DNA of 64,000 nt from Streptomyces sclerotialus (GCF_040907265.1 NZ_JBFOHP010000002.1:2566501-2630500); one strand, 5' to 3'. Shown: positions 51,420 through 61,286, counted from the stretch's first letter. Made by a program: numbers and translations. Notes: generated from the letters alone by a model not told the origin.

Positions 51420-53042
51420 TCAGGCGCGGTGGACGACGTGTCCGCCGGTCATCGTCAGGGCGACCGGCGCCTGGCCCACCTCGTCGGCCGGGGCCGTCAC
51501 CGGGTCCACCCCGAGCGCGGTGAGATCGGCCCGGTAGCCCGGTGCGATCCGCCCCGCGTATCCCTCCTCGCCCACCGCCAGCGCCGCGTGCGAGGTGCAG
51601 CCCTCCAGTGCCATCTCTCCCGTGAGCGCCTGCTCGACGGTGACCGGCGCGGTCTCCGGCGAGCCGGCGGGGCGCCGCAGCCGGGCCGTCGCGAGCACGC
51701 CCCGCAGGTCGTAGTGGGCGATCGGCCAGTCCGAACCGAGGACCAGCACGGCGCCCGCATCCCGCAGGTCCCGGCACCGCCACGCCCGGCCCGCGCGCTC
51801 CTCGCCCACCCGCTTGGACCACTCGTCGGTGTGGTCGGCGCGGGTGTAGGCGGTGTGGGTGGGCTGCATGGAGGCGGCCACCCCGAGCGCGGCGAACCGG
51901 GGCAGCTGCGCGTCCGGCACGGTCTCGATGTGCTCGATGCGGTGCCGTCCGCGCTGTCCCGGGTCGTCCATCGCCTCGACGGTGTCCAGCACGTGCCGGA
52001 CCGCGGCGTCCCCGATGGCGTGGGTGGCGGTCCGTACGCCGGCCCGGGCCAGGTGGTGGACGGCGCGGGTGTACGCGGCGGGGTCCGGCCAGAAGGCCTC
52101 GGTGCCCTGGCCGTGGCAGTCGGCGTGCTCCAGCCAGGCCGTGCCGCCTTCGACGGTGCCGTCCATGAAGAACTTCACGCCGCCGACCCGCCAGTGCCGG
52201 CCGGCCCGCTCCTGGAGGGCGATCAGGTGGTCCAGGGCCTCGGTGTCCGCACCCGGCATGCACCAGGGCGCGATCCGCAGCCGTACGGGGAGCTCGTCAC
52301 CGTCCTCGATGCCGGTCAGCAGGTCCAGGACGTCCGGGCCCTCCAGGTCCATGACGTGCGCGCCGGTCAGGCCGGTCGCGGCCATCCCGCGCAGCAGGGT
52401 GAGCAGCCGGGCGCGCCGCTCGGCGGCCGTCGGGCGGGGCAGCACCGGCATCATCAGGTCCATCGCGGCGTGCTCGACGAGGTGCCCGGTGGGCCGCCCG
52501 TCGGCGTCGCAGACGACCTCGGCGCGCTGGTCGAACGCGCGCGGCCCGTCGATCTTCGCAGCGGCCAGCGCGGGCCCGGTGGCCAGCGCGGAGTGCCCGT
52601 CGTAGAGGCGGATGAAGGCGGGCACCCCGCCGAGCGCGGGCTCGATGAGGTCGCGGTGCACGGGCCGGCCGCCGAAGACGTTGTGGTCCAGGCCGTACGC
52701 CAGGACCCAGCCGCCGCGGTCCGCCGTGCGCGCGGCACCGGCCAGCGCGTCCCGCAGCCCGGCCAGGTCGCGGCAGCCGGAGAGGTCGAGCCCGGTGGAC
52801 ATCTCCACGCCCCAGACGGGGTGGCTGTGCCCGTCGACCAGGCCGGGGGTGAGGGTGGCCCCGCCCAGGTCGATGACCTCGGTGCGCGCACCGCGCCAGT
52901 CCCGTACGTCCCGCTCCTCGCCGACGGCCGCGATCCGGCCGTCCTTGACCGCGACGGCACCCGCCCAGGGGCGTCCGGGGTCGAGCGTGCGGACGCGGGC
53001 GCCGGTCAGGACGGTGTCGGCGGCGGGAAGGGGCTGGGACAC
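51420..53042 (-). CDS. Amidohydrolase family 3 (YtcJ-like)
   Basis: A 540-residue metal-dependent hydrolase. Metal-binding motif VDGHSHP at about 75, then VGGVKFFMDGT, THAIGD and an HIE near the C-terminal half, and SDWPIAHYD. Such enzymes hydrolyse N-formyl, N-acyl or ring amides; the substrate is not given by sequence. GTG at 53042 follows AAGGAG. It lies downstream of the APC permease gene on the same strand, so the permease may import its substrate. Confidence 0.88.
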   Translation of the reverse strand: MSQPLPAADTVLTGARVRTLDPGRPWAGAVAVKDGRIAAVGEERDVRDWRGARTEVIDLGGATLTPGLVDGHSHPVWGVEMSTGLDLSGCRDLAGLRDALAGAARTADRGGWVLAYGLDHNVFGGRPVHRDLIEPALGGVPAFIRLYDGHSALATGPALAAAKIDGPRAFDQRAEVVCDADGRPTGHLVEHAAMDLMMPVLPRPTAAERRARLLTLLRGMAATGLTGAHVMDLEGPDVLDLLTGIEDGDELPVRLRIAPWCMPGADTEALDHLIALQERAGRHWRVGGVKFFMDGTVEGGTAWLEHADCHGQGTEAFWPDPAAYTRAVHHLARAGVRTATHAIGDAAVRHVLDTVEAMDDPGQRGRHRIEHIETVPDAQLPRFAALGVAASMQPTHTAYTRADHTDEWSKRVGEERAGRAWRCRDLRDAGAVLVLGSDWPIAHYDLRGVLATARLRRPAGSPETAPVTVEQALTGEMALEGCTSHAALAVGEEGYAGRIAPGYRADLTALGVDPVTAPADEVGQAPVALTMTGGHVVHRA

Positions 53043-53107
53043 TGCGGTCTCCTTACGGGAGGGGCGGTACGGGGTCGGTGCGGGTGGTGGTCGGTACGGG
53101 CGGCCGG

Positions 53108-54625
53108 TCAGCCGGCCGGGTGCCGCGCGGGAGCCTCCGGCTCGGCGGGCTCGGCGGGCTCGGCGGCGAACTCCGCGTACACCTCGGGCCGGCTGCGCCG
53201 GATCCGCAGGGCGAGCAGCAGACCGACCGCGAAGGCGGCGGGGACGGTGAGGACCAGCGCGGCGTTGGTCGCGAACGGCGCCGCGGTCATCAGGTCGATC
53301 CTGTCGACGACCAGCCAGAGGGCACCCGCCATCAGCACGGTCGCGGCGGCCGGCGCGATCCAGGTGCGCCAGCGGCCCTCGGTGTGCCGGATGCGGCGGA
53401 AGAAGCAGGGCACGGCCACGGCGGTGACCGCCTGGAGCGTCAGCAGGCCGATCATGCCGGGGGTGTTCATCCACAGCAGCAGCTGCTGGTAGGGGTCCGC
53501 GCCGGCCAGCGCGAAGCCCGCGACGACCAGCAGCGCGAGGATGCTCTGGAGGACCCCGGCGACGTACGGGGAGCGGTGCTTGGGGTGCACCTTGCCGAGC
53601 AGGGGCGGCAGCACGCCCTCCTCGGACAGCGCGAGCCCGTAGCGGTTGATCGCGTTGTGGAAGGCCAGCTGGGAGGCGAGGATGCTGGTGACGATGAAGA
53701 CGTGCATCAGGTCGGCGGCCCAGGGCCCGACGTAGTGCGTGGTGGCGGCGAAGAAGAGGCCCGCCGGGTCGGTGGCGACCGCCTTCAGGACCTTCGTACC
53801 GCCGTACGCCTGGATGACGATCCAGACGCTGAACGCGTAGAAGAGACCGAGGAACGCCACGGCGATGTAGGTGGCGCGCGGGAGGGTGCGGCCCGGGTCG
53901 CGGGCCTCGCGGCGGTAGATGGCGGTGGACTCGAAGCCGGTGAACGCGGCGAAGGCGAAGGCGAGGACCGCGCCGGTGCCGGGCACGAGGACGTTGCCGG
54001 GCGTGAAGGAGTCCAGTGCCAGGCCCTCGGCGCCGCCGTCCAGCAGCACCCCGCCGGCCAGCAGCACGAGGATGCCGGTCTCGGCGACCAGCAGGACGCC
54101 GAGCACCTTCGCGCCGAAGTCGATGGAGCGGTAGCCCAGGTACCAGATGACGAACACGCCGCCGAGCGCGATCACCGGCCAGGGCACGTGGACGCCCCAC
54201 AGCGCCTCCAGCGCGTCCTGGGTGCCGGTGGCGAGCAGGCCGTAGACGCCGATCTGCATGCCGTTGTAGGCGAGCAGGGCCAGCGTCGCGGCGCCGAAGC
54301 CGGCCGGGCGGCCCAGGCCCCGGGTGATGAAGGCGTAGAAGCCGCCGCCGTGCCGGACGTGCCGGGTCATGGCGGTGAAGCCGACCGCGAAGAGGGCGAG
54401 GGTGGCGCCGGCGAGGAGGTAGCCGACCGGCGCGCCGATGCCCCCGACGCCGATGGCGAGCGGCGCGACGCCGGCCATGACGGTGAGCGGGGCCGCTGCG
54501 GAGATCACGAAGAAGGCGATGTCGGCGACGCCGAGGGTGCCTTTGCGCAGGTCGGCGGCGCCCTCGCGGGGTGGGGGTGCGGTGTGCTGCGGCGACCCGT
54601 CGCGGGCCCCGGACTCTACGGCCAT
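53108..54625 (-). CDS. APC-family amino acid permease
   Basis: A 505-residue transporter with 12 membrane segments. APC signatures: FFVISAAAPLTVMAGVAP, GGGFYAFITRGLGR and FAFAAFTGFESTAIYRREARDPGRTLPRA. The tail is rich in EPAEPAE. It is the first gene of the permease-amidohydrolase pair, divergent from the TetR regulator. Confidence 0.9.
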   Translation of the reverse strand: MAVESGARDGSPQHTAPPPREGAADLRKGTLGVADIAFFVISAAAPLTVMAGVAPLAIGVGGIGAPVGYLLAGATLALFAVGFTAMTRHVRHGGGFYAFITRGLGRPAGFGAATLALLAYNGMQIGVYGLLATGTQDALEALWGVHVPWPVIALGGVFVIWYLGYRSIDFGAKVLGVLLVAETGILVLLAGGVLLDGGAEGLALDSFTPGNVLVPGTGAVLAFAFAAFTGFESTAIYRREARDPGRTLPRATYIAVAFLGLFYAFSVWIVIQAYGGTKVLKAVATDPAGLFFAATTHYVGPWAADLMHVFIVTSILASQLAFHNAINRYGLALSEEGVLPPLLGKVHPKHRSPYVAGVLQSILALLVVAGFALAGADPYQQLLLWMNTPGMIGLLTLQAVTAVAVPCFFRRIRHTEGRWRTWIAPAAATVLMAGALWLVVDRIDLMTAAPFATNAALVLTVPAAFAVGLLLALRIRRSRPEVYAEFAAEPAEPAEPEAPARHPAG

Positions 54626-54704
54626 GCGCTCCTGCCCTTCTGCTGCGGGAGAGGGGGTGGGCGGTCCGGCACGAACGCGGGTGGAACGGCAGCTTGACCG
54701 CGGG

Positions 54705-54731
54705 CGAAAACCTAAAGCCTTTCGGTTTTCG
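54705..54731. promoter_or_regulatory. TetR operator: 27-bp near-perfect palindrome
   Basis: Arms CGAAAACC (54705-54712) and GGTTTTCG (54724-54731) enclose AAAG-C-CTTT, so 12 of 13 paired positions match. It lies midway between the permease start (54625) and the TetR start (54787). Unusually A/T-rich for this genome, it is almost surely the binding site of the adjacent repressor. Confidence 0.8.
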
Positions 54732-54786
54732 GTAATGTAGCCGCCGCCGTACGATTCCGGAAGACCTCACGGGCGGGAGATCAGAG

Positions 54787-55410
54787 ATGGGGCGGCCGCG
54801 GAAGGCCCTGCTGGACCGGGAGCGCATCGGCGCGACGGCGCTCGAACTCGTCGACGACAAAGGCGACTTCAGCGTGCCGGAGGTGGCCCGCAGGCTCGGC
54901 GTGCAGACCGCCTCGGTGTATCACCATGTGGACGGCCGGGCCGGCGTGATCGAACTGCTGCGGGAGCGGATCACCGACGAGATCGACCCGGGCACGCTGG
55001 ACGGCGTGGCCTGGGACGTGGCCCTGGAGAGCTGGGCGCGCTCCTACCGGGCGGCGTTCGCCGCCCATCCGCGTGCCATCCCGATGCTCATGACCTCACC
55101 GGTGCGCGCGCCGCGCGTGCTCGCGCAGTACGAGACCGTGGCCGGGCTGCTGCTGGCGGCGGGCTTCGCCCCGTCCCTCGTCCTGCCGGTCATCACCGGC
55201 CTGGACAACATCGTGCTGGGCTCGGCCCTGGACATGTCGGCGCCGGACACCATGTGGGACGTCAGCGCGGGCGTCGAGGTCCCCCGGCTGGCCACGGCCC
55301 AGGCCGCCACCGGCCCCTCCCGCGCCGACCAGGCCTTCGACCTGACCCTGGCGGGCTTCCTCGGTCACTGCCGGGAGCTGCTGAGAACCGGCCCGCGTCA
55401 GGCCCCGTAG
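54787..55410 (+). CDS. TetR-family regulator (TetR C-like)
   Basis: A 207-residue repressor with the HTH DFSVPEVARRLGVQTASVYHHVDGRAGVIELL and a C-terminal effector domain of the TetR_C type (MLMTSPVRAPRVLAQYETV). It is divergent from permease and amidohydrolase genes, with the 27-bp palindrome between them. Its end overlaps the glnE end by 13 bp in convergent orientation. Confidence 0.9.
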   Translation: MGRPRKALLDRERIGATALELVDDKGDFSVPEVARRLGVQTASVYHHVDGRAGVIELLRERITDEIDPGTLDGVAWDVALESWARSYRAAFAAHPRAIPMLMTSPVRAPRVLAQYETVAGLLLAAGFAPSLVLPVITGLDNIVLGSALDMSAPDTMWDVSAGVEVPRLATAQAATGPSRADQAFDLTLAGFLGHCRELLRTGPRQAP

Positions 55411-58400
55411 AACAACTCCTCGACGACGCCGCGCGCCCGCCGGGTGGTCCGCCGGTAGTCGTCCAGCATCTCCCCGACGTGCCCCTCCTCGTACCCGAGG
55501 TAGCGCCCGACCGCGGCCAGCTCCCGGGCATCGCCCGGGAACGTGTCGCCGGGCCGGCCGCGTACCAGCATCACCGCGTTCCGCACGCGCGTGGCCAGTA
55601 CCCAGGCCTCGTCCAGCGTCCGGGCCTCGTCCTCGCCGATCAGCCCGGCGGCGCGCGCCGCGGCCAGCGCCACCCGGGTCCGGGTGGTGCGCAGCTCCGG
55701 CAGCTCGTGGCCGTGCCGCATCTGGAGCAGCTGGACCGTCCACTCCACGTCGCTCAGGCCGCCGCGCCCCAGCTTGGTGTGCATCGTCGGGTCGGCGCCG
55801 CGCGGCAGCCGCTCGGACTCCATCCGGGCCTTGAGCCGGCGGATCTCGCGCACCGCATCCTCGCTCAGCCCCTCGCGCGGGTAGCGGAGCGGGTCGGCCA
55901 GCTCGATGAACCGCCGCCCGACCGCCTCGTCGCCCGCGACCGGCTCGGCCCGCAGCAGCGCCTGGGCCTCCCAGGTCAGCGACCAGCGGCGGTAGTACGC
56001 GGCGTAGGAGGCGAGCGAGCGCACCAGCGGGCCCGTCTTGCCCTCCGGGCGCAGATCGGCATCGATCAGCAGCGGCGGGTCGGCGGAGGGCAGCTGGAGC
56101 AGCCGGCGCATCTCGTTGGCCACCGCGAACGCGGCCTTGGCGGCCTCCTGCTCGTCGGCGCCCTCCCGCGGCTCGTGCACGAACAGCACGTCCGCGTCCG
56201 AGCCGTAGTTCAGCTCGTGGCCGCCGAAGCGGCCCATGCCGATCACGGCGAAGCGGGTCGGCAGGGTGTCGCCCCACTGCTCGCGCACCGCGGCCCGCAG
56301 CGCGCCCGCGACCGTCGCGGCGTTCAGGTCGGAGAGCGCCGAGCCCACGGCGTCCACGGCCTGCCCGTGGTCCTCCTCGGCGGGGCTGGCCTCCGTACCG
56401 TACGCGCCGATCAGGTCGGCGGCCGCGGTGCGGAACAGCTCACGGCGGCGCACTCCGCGGGCCGCCGCCACCGCCTGCTCCGCGCCGTCCGCGCGGCCGA
56501 CGGCGGCCAGCACCTCCTGCTCCAGCGCGGCCCGGCCACGCGGCTTGAGCCCGTCCGGCGCGCCGAGCAGCGCCACCGCTTCGGGGGCGCGCAGCAGCAG
56601 GTCGGGGGCGAGCCGGCCGGCCGACAGCACCCGCGCCAGGTTCTCCGCCGCCGCGCCCTCGTCACGCAGCAGGCGCAGGTACCAGGGCGTGTTGCCGAGC
56701 GCGTCGGAGACCTTGCGGAAGCCGAGCAGCCCCGCGTCCGGATCGGCGGAGTCGGCGAACCAGCCCAGCAGCACCGGCAGCAGGGTCCGCTGGATGGCGG
56801 CCTTGCGGGTGACGCCGGAGGCCAGCGCCTCCAGGTGGCGCAGTGCGGCGACCGGGTCCTCGTACCCCAGTGCCTCCAGGCGCTGCCCGGCGGCCTTCGC
56901 GGAGAGCCGGATCTCGCCCGGGTCCAGTACGGCGACGGCGTCGAGCAGCGGGCGGTAGAACAGCTTCTCGTGCAGCCGGCGCACCTCGCGCGCGTGCCAC
57001 TTCCACTCCTTGCGGAGGGTGTCGACGGGCTCGGTGCGCATGCCGAGCGAACGGGCGAGCCTGCGCAGTTCGTGCTCGTCCTCCGGCATCAGGTGCGTAC
57101 GGCGCAGCTTGTGCAGCTGGATGCGGTGCTCCAGGGAGCGCAGGAAGCGGTACGCCTTGTCCAGCGCCGCGGCGTCCTGGCGGCCCACGTAGCCGCCGGC
57201 CGCGAGGGCTTTCAGCGCGTCGAGCGTGGTGGCGCTGCGCAGCGTGGCGTCACTGCGGCCGTGCACCAACTGGAGCAGCTGCACGGCGAATTCCACGTCC
57301 CGCAGGCCGCCGGGGCCGAGCTTGAGCTCGCGGTCGACCTGGCCGGCGGGGATGTTGGCGACGACCCGGCGGCGCATCTGCCGTACGTCGGTGATGAAGT
57401 TCTCGCGCTCGGCGGCCTGCCAGACCAGCGGGGTGACCGCGTCGACGTACTCCTGCCCCAGCTCCGGGTCGCCGGCCACCGTCCGGGCCTTCAGCAGTGC
57501 CTGGAACTCCCAGGTCTTGGCCCAGCGCTGGTAGTACGCGAGGTGGCTGCTGAGGGTGCGCACGAGGGGGCCGTTGCGGCCTTCGGGGCGGAGGTTGGCG
57601 TCGACGGGCCAGATCGTGCCCTCGGGCGTGACGTCGGAGCAGACCCGCATCATGCGCGCCGCGAGCCGGGTGGCGGCCTGCAGCGCGTCGGACTCCTCGA
57701 CGCCGTCCTTGGGCTCGGCGACGAAGATGACGTCCACGTCGGAGACGTAGTTCAGCTCGTGGCCGCCGCACTTGCCCATGCCGATGACGGCGAGCCGGCT
57801 GACGGCCGCGTCCCCGGGCTGCTCCTCGGAGGCGATCTCCAGTGCGGCCCGCACCGTGGCCGTGGCCAGGTCCGCCAGCTCGGCAGCGGTCTGCGCCACG
57901 TCCGTCGTGCCGCAGACGTCACGGGCCGCGATGCCCAGCAGCGCGCGGCGGTACGCGACCCGCAGCGCGTCCTCGCGGGACAGTTTCGCGCCCCGCTCGC
58001 CCCAGATGCCCTCGGCGAGCGCCTGCTCGAACTCCGGGGTGGTGGGGTGCAGGTCGACCGACTCGTACGTGGCCAGCGTCTCCCAGTCCCTGGGGTGCCG
58101 TACGAGGTGGTCGGCGAGCGCCTCGGAGGCGCCCAGCACGCCCAGCAGCCGGTCCCGCAGCGGCTTGGCGGCCACCAGCGTGGAGAGCAGCCGCTGCTGG
58201 TCCTCCTGCGGCTGCGCCTCGGCCAGCCGGACGAGCTCTCTGAGCGCCTGGTCCGGGTCGGCGGTGGCCCCGAGCGCTTCGAGGAGCACCGAGTCGGACC
58301 GTACGGAGGACAGTTCGGGGGCGTCCAGCAGCTTCCCGGCTGCCTGCGGGTCGGTGAATCCGTACCGCAGCAGCCGGGTGAACGTGCTGCTCCGCCGTCC

Positions 58401-58421
58401 CTGCGGAGCGGGAAGTGCCAT
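55398..58421 (-). CDS. glnE: Glutamine synthetase adenylyltransferase/deadenylyltransferase
   Basis: A 1007-residue bifunctional enzyme that attaches AMP to, and removes it from, type I glutamine synthetase. Two nucleotidyltransferase domains are clear: VIGMGKCGGHELNYVSDVDVIF (about 213-233) for deadenylation and VIGMGRFGGHELNYGSDADVLF (about 735-755) for adenylation, each followed by helical domains. The usual glnB partner is not in the window. Its target GlnA is a different gene from the GlnA2-like gene beside it. Confidence 0.95.
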   Translation of the reverse strand: MALPAPQGRRSSTFTRLLRYGFTDPQAAGKLLDAPELSSVRSDSVLLEALGATADPDQALRELVRLAEAQPQEDQQRLLSTLVAAKPLRDRLLGVLGASEALADHLVRHPRDWETLATYESVDLHPTTPEFEQALAEGIWGERGAKLSREDALRVAYRRALLGIAARDVCGTTDVAQTAAELADLATATVRAALEIASEEQPGDAAVSRLAVIGMGKCGGHELNYVSDVDVIFVAEPKDGVEESDALQAATRLAARMMRVCSDVTPEGTIWPVDANLRPEGRNGPLVRTLSSHLAYYQRWAKTWEFQALLKARTVAGDPELGQEYVDAVTPLVWQAAERENFITDVRQMRRRVVANIPAGQVDRELKLGPGGLRDVEFAVQLLQLVHGRSDATLRSATTLDALKALAAGGYVGRQDAAALDKAYRFLRSLEHRIQLHKLRRTHLMPEDEHELRRLARSLGMRTEPVDTLRKEWKWHAREVRRLHEKLFYRPLLDAVAVLDPGEIRLSAKAAGQRLEALGYEDPVAALRHLEALASGVTRKAAIQRTLLPVLLGWFADSADPDAGLLGFRKVSDALGNTPWYLRLLRDEGAAAENLARVLSAGRLAPDLLLRAPEAVALLGAPDGLKPRGRAALEQEVLAAVGRADGAEQAVAAARGVRRRELFRTAAADLIGAYGTEASPAEEDHGQAVDAVGSALSDLNAATVAGALRAAVREQWGDTLPTRFAVIGMGRFGGHELNYGSDADVLFVHEPREGADEQEAAKAAFAVANEMRRLLQLPSADPPLLIDADLRPEGKTGPLVRSLASYAAYYRRWSLTWEAQALLRAEPVAGDEAVGRRFIELADPLRYPREGLSEDAVREIRRLKARMESERLPRGADPTMHTKLGRGGLSDVEWTVQLLQMRHGHELPELRTTRTRVALAAARAAGLIGEDEARTLDEAWVLATRVRNAVMLVRGRPGDTFPGDARELAAVGRYLGYEEGHVGEMLDDYRRTTRRARGVVEELFYGA

Positions 58422-58487
58422 CGGGCGGTTGCCTCTCGGAGAACCTGCCGGATCGGTTTTTCAGATGAATGCGCGGCGTCGGCGCCG

Positions 58488-59849
58488 CTAGAGCACGGGC
58501 AGCATCTTGCGCAGCTCGAAGGCGGTGACCTCGGAGCGGTACTCCTCCCATTCCTGCTTCTTGTTGCGCAGGAAGAAGTCGAAGACGTGCTCGCCGAGGG
58601 TCTCCGCGAGGAGTTCGCTGCGCTCCATGAGGGAGATGGCCTCGCCGAGGTTCTGCGGCAGCGGCTCGATGCCCAGCGCGCGCCGCTCGGCATCCGACAG
58701 GGCCCACACGTCGTCGTCGGCGCCGGCGGGGAGTTCGTACCCCTCCTCGATGCCCTTGAGTCCGGCGGCCAGCAGCACCGCGTACGTCAGGTAGGGGTTG
58801 GCACCGGAGTCGATGGAGCGCACCTCGACCCGGGTCGAGCCCATCTTGCCGGGCTTGTACATGGGGACCCGGATCAGTGCCGAGCGGTTGTTGTGACCCC
58901 AGCAGATGTACGAGGGGGCCTCGCCGCCGGCGCCCGCCGGGCGGTTGGCGCCGCCCCAGATCCGCTTGTAGGAATTCACCCACTGGTTGGTGATCGCGGA
59001 GGTCTCCGCCGCGTGCCGCAGCAGGCCCGCGATGAAGGACCGGCCGACCTTGGAGAGCTGGTACTCGGCGCCCGACTCGTGGAAGGCGTTGCGGTCGCCC
59101 TCGAAGAGCGAGAGGTGGGTGTGCATGCCGGAGCCGGGGAACTCCGAGAACGGCTTCGGCATGAAGGTCGCCTGCACGCCCTGCTCCAGCGCGACCTGCT
59201 TCATGACGAGCCGGAAGGTCATGATGTTGTCGGCGGTGGACAGCGCGTCGGCGTACCGGAGGTCGATCTCCTGCTGGCCCGGGGCGCCCTCGTGGTGGCT
59301 GAACTCCACCGAGATGCCCATCGACTCCAGCATCGTGATCGCCTGGCGCCGGAAGTCCATGCCCACGTTCTGCGGGGTGTGGTCGAAGTAGCCGGAGGAG
59401 TCGGCGGGGGTCGGCCGGCCGCCGTCCACCGGCTTGTCCTTGAGCAGGAAGAACTCGATCTCGGGGTGGGTGTAGAAGGTGAACCCGAGGTCGGAGGTCT
59501 TGGCCAGGATGCGCTTGAGGACGTAGCGCGGGTCGGCGTACGACGGGGAGCCGTCCGGCATCAGGATGTCGCAGAACATCCGGGCGGTGCCCGGGGCCTC
59601 GGCGCGCCACGGCAGGATCTGGAAGGTGCCGGGGTCCGGCTTGGCGATCATGTCGGACTCGTAGACCCGCGCGAAGCCCTCGATGGCCGAACCGTCGAAG
59701 CCGATGCCCTCGTCGAAGGCCTGCTCCAGCTCGGCGGGGGCCACCGCGACCGACTTCAGGAAACCGAGCACATCGGTGAACCACAGCCGTACGAAGCGGA
59801 TGTCGCGCTCCTCCAGCGTGCGGAGCACGAACTCCTGCTGCTTGTCCAT
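58488..59849 (-). CDS. glnA2: GlnA2-like type I glutamine synthetase family (probable gamma-glutamylpolyamine synthetase)
   Basis: A 453-residue GSI-fold ligase. The GS beta-grasp and catalytic motifs are kept (GFDGSAIEGF, FYTHPEIEFF, SHHEGAPGQQEID, GSGMHTHLSLFEG, NRSALIRVP). The adenylylation site of true GSI (NLYxLPP) is replaced by VWALSD with no tyrosine. It matches the glnE-adjacent GlnA2 of S. coelicolor, which I recall makes gamma-glutamylpolyamines rather than glutamine. Start ATG at 59849 follows AAGGA; a GTG 12 codons upstream is in frame. Confidence 0.88.
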   Translation of the reverse strand: MDKQQEFVLRTLEERDIRFVRLWFTDVLGFLKSVAVAPAELEQAFDEGIGFDGSAIEGFARVYESDMIAKPDPGTFQILPWRAEAPGTARMFCDILMPDGSPSYADPRYVLKRILAKTSDLGFTFYTHPEIEFFLLKDKPVDGGRPTPADSSGYFDHTPQNVGMDFRRQAITMLESMGISVEFSHHEGAPGQQEIDLRYADALSTADNIMTFRLVMKQVALEQGVQATFMPKPFSEFPGSGMHTHLSLFEGDRNAFHESGAEYQLSKVGRSFIAGLLRHAAETSAITNQWVNSYKRIWGGANRPAGAGGEAPSYICWGHNNRSALIRVPMYKPGKMGSTRVEVRSIDSGANPYLTYAVLLAAGLKGIEEGYELPAGADDDVWALSDAERRALGIEPLPQNLGEAISLMERSELLAETLGEHVFDFFLRNKKQEWEEYRSEVTAFELRKMLPVL

Positions 59850-60197
59850 GTTCACCAATCCTTGCAGGTCGAACGGCCTGTCCACGCCCTTGCCCCGGGG
59901 CGGGGCGCGGCACGCCAGTATCGCGTGCGGGGGTTACCGTCACATTACGTTGTCGCGGCCCCTTCGGGCAGGCCCGGGGGACGCACGGGGTTTCGCGGTC
60001 CCCTGCCGTTCCGGCCAAACCCTTGACGCGCCCCTGACAGCGACGCCAGGGCGGTGGGACCCTGCCTCTGCACGGCGCTGTCCTCCGCACCGCGCGCAGC
60101 GCTGATCCGCACCGCCCGCTCCGCTCCGGGCCGCCGGCCGGCGGCCCGTACGTCGTGGCCCGCGGCACCCGCGTGGCCATCGCACCAGGGGGTACGC
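59850..60197. promoter_or_regulatory. Divergent region between glnA2 and protease genes
   Basis: 348 bp without a supported gene. On the minus strand GATACT (59923-59918) is a fair -10 box for glnA2. On the plus strand CCCTTGACG (about 60019-60027) contains a -35-like TTGACG for the protease gene. A GTTACC/GGTAAC element near 59932 may be a nitrogen-regulator half-site. None is conclusive. Confidence 0.35.
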
Positions 60198-61286
60198 GTG
60201 AGACACACCGCCCAGGACGCCGGCACCGACCGGCGCCACCGCTCCCGCACGGCCGCCCGCACGGCCTGCAGAACCGTTGCGGCACTGTTCGCCGCCGGCG
60301 CGCTCGGCGCCACGGCACTCGCGGCACCGGCCACCGCGGCCGACCGGCCCGGCTCCGCACCGGCCGCTTCCGTCCAGGACACGAAGAAGCAGGACACGAA
60401 GAAGCACGACGCGAAGAAGGCGGCCGCCTACTGGACCGCCGACCGCATGCGCGCCGCGAAACCGCTGGACCTGCTGTCCGGCGTGCGCAAGAAGCTCACC
60501 GGAACGGCGGCCCGCGCCACGGCGGACGCGATACCGCGCGGCAAGAAGACGACCGTCGCGCCCACCCTGCCGCTGCCGTCCGTGCGCCTGCCCTCCCTGA
60601 AGGCGTTCCCGCAGGCCGGTGCCCCGTGGACCGGCGGCGGCAAGGTCGTCCGGACCACCGGCCGGGTGTTCTTCACCTACCAGGGCCGCCAGGCCTCCTG
60701 CTCCGGCGACGCGGTGACCAGCCAGAACGGCAGTACGGTCCTCACCGCCGGGCACTGCGTGAAGCTGGACGGTGCCTGGCACACCAACTGGGTCTTCGTG
60801 CCCGCCTACCACGACGGCCAGGCCCCGCACGGCAAGTGGGCCGCGACCAAGACCCTCGCCACCCCGCAGTGGACCGCGAGCGAGGACATCAACTACGACA
60901 TCGGCGCCGCGGTCGTCGCCCCGCTCGACGGCAAACGGCTCACTGACGTGGTCGGCGGCCAGGGCGTCGCCTTCAACACCGGCTACAACAAGAAGATGTA
61001 CGCGTTCGGCTACCCGGCGGCCGACCCGTACGACGGCAGCAAGCTCATCTACTGCAGCGGCAACAGCACCAAGGACCCGCTGCTCACCAAGGACCACGCG
61101 CTGACCTGCAACATGACCGGCGGCTCCAGCGGCGGCCCGTGGTTCGAGTCGTTCGACGAGACGACCGGCACCGGCCTGCAGTCATCGGTGAACAGCTTCG
61201 GCTACACCTTCCTGCCCAACGTGATGTTCGGGCCGTACTTCGGCGACGACGCGAAGAACCTCTACCACCAAGCACAGGGGAGCTGA
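60198..61286 (+). CDS. Secreted trypsin-like serine protease
   Basis: A 362-residue extracellular S1-type peptidase. Signal peptide (about 20-48, ending APATAA). A Lys/Asp-rich stretch DTKKQDTKKHDAKK (about 61-74) and a pro-region follow. The catalytic triad is H186 (LTAGHCV), D234 (INYDIGAAV) and S311 (GGSSGGPW). Six cysteines suggest disulphides. GTG start at 60198 with AGGGGGT before it. Substrate preference is unknown; related streptomycete enzymes cleave after Glu. Confidence 0.88.
   Translation: MRHTAQDAGTDRRHRSRTAARTACRTVAALFAAGALGATALAAPATAADRPGSAPAASVQDTKKQDTKKHDAKKAAAYWTADRMRAAKPLDLLSGVRKKLTGTAARATADAIPRGKKTTVAPTLPLPSVRLPSLKAFPQAGAPWTGGGKVVRTTGRVFFTYQGRQASCSGDAVTSQNGSTVLTAGHCVKLDGAWHTNWVFVPAYHDGQAPHGKWAATKTLATPQWTASEDINYDIGAAVVAPLDGKRLTDVVGGQGVAFNTGYNKKMYAFGYPAADPYDGSKLIYCSGNSTKDPLLTKDHALTCNMTGGSSGGPWFESFDETTGTGLQSSVNSFGYTFLPNVMFGPYFGDDAKNLYHQAQGS

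Noticed and set aside
55254..60026. A 1590-codon plus-strand frame opposite glnE and glnA2
   Set aside because: It is antisense to two well-conserved genes, with Val/Gly/Arg-rich composition typical of shadows in GC-rich DNA.
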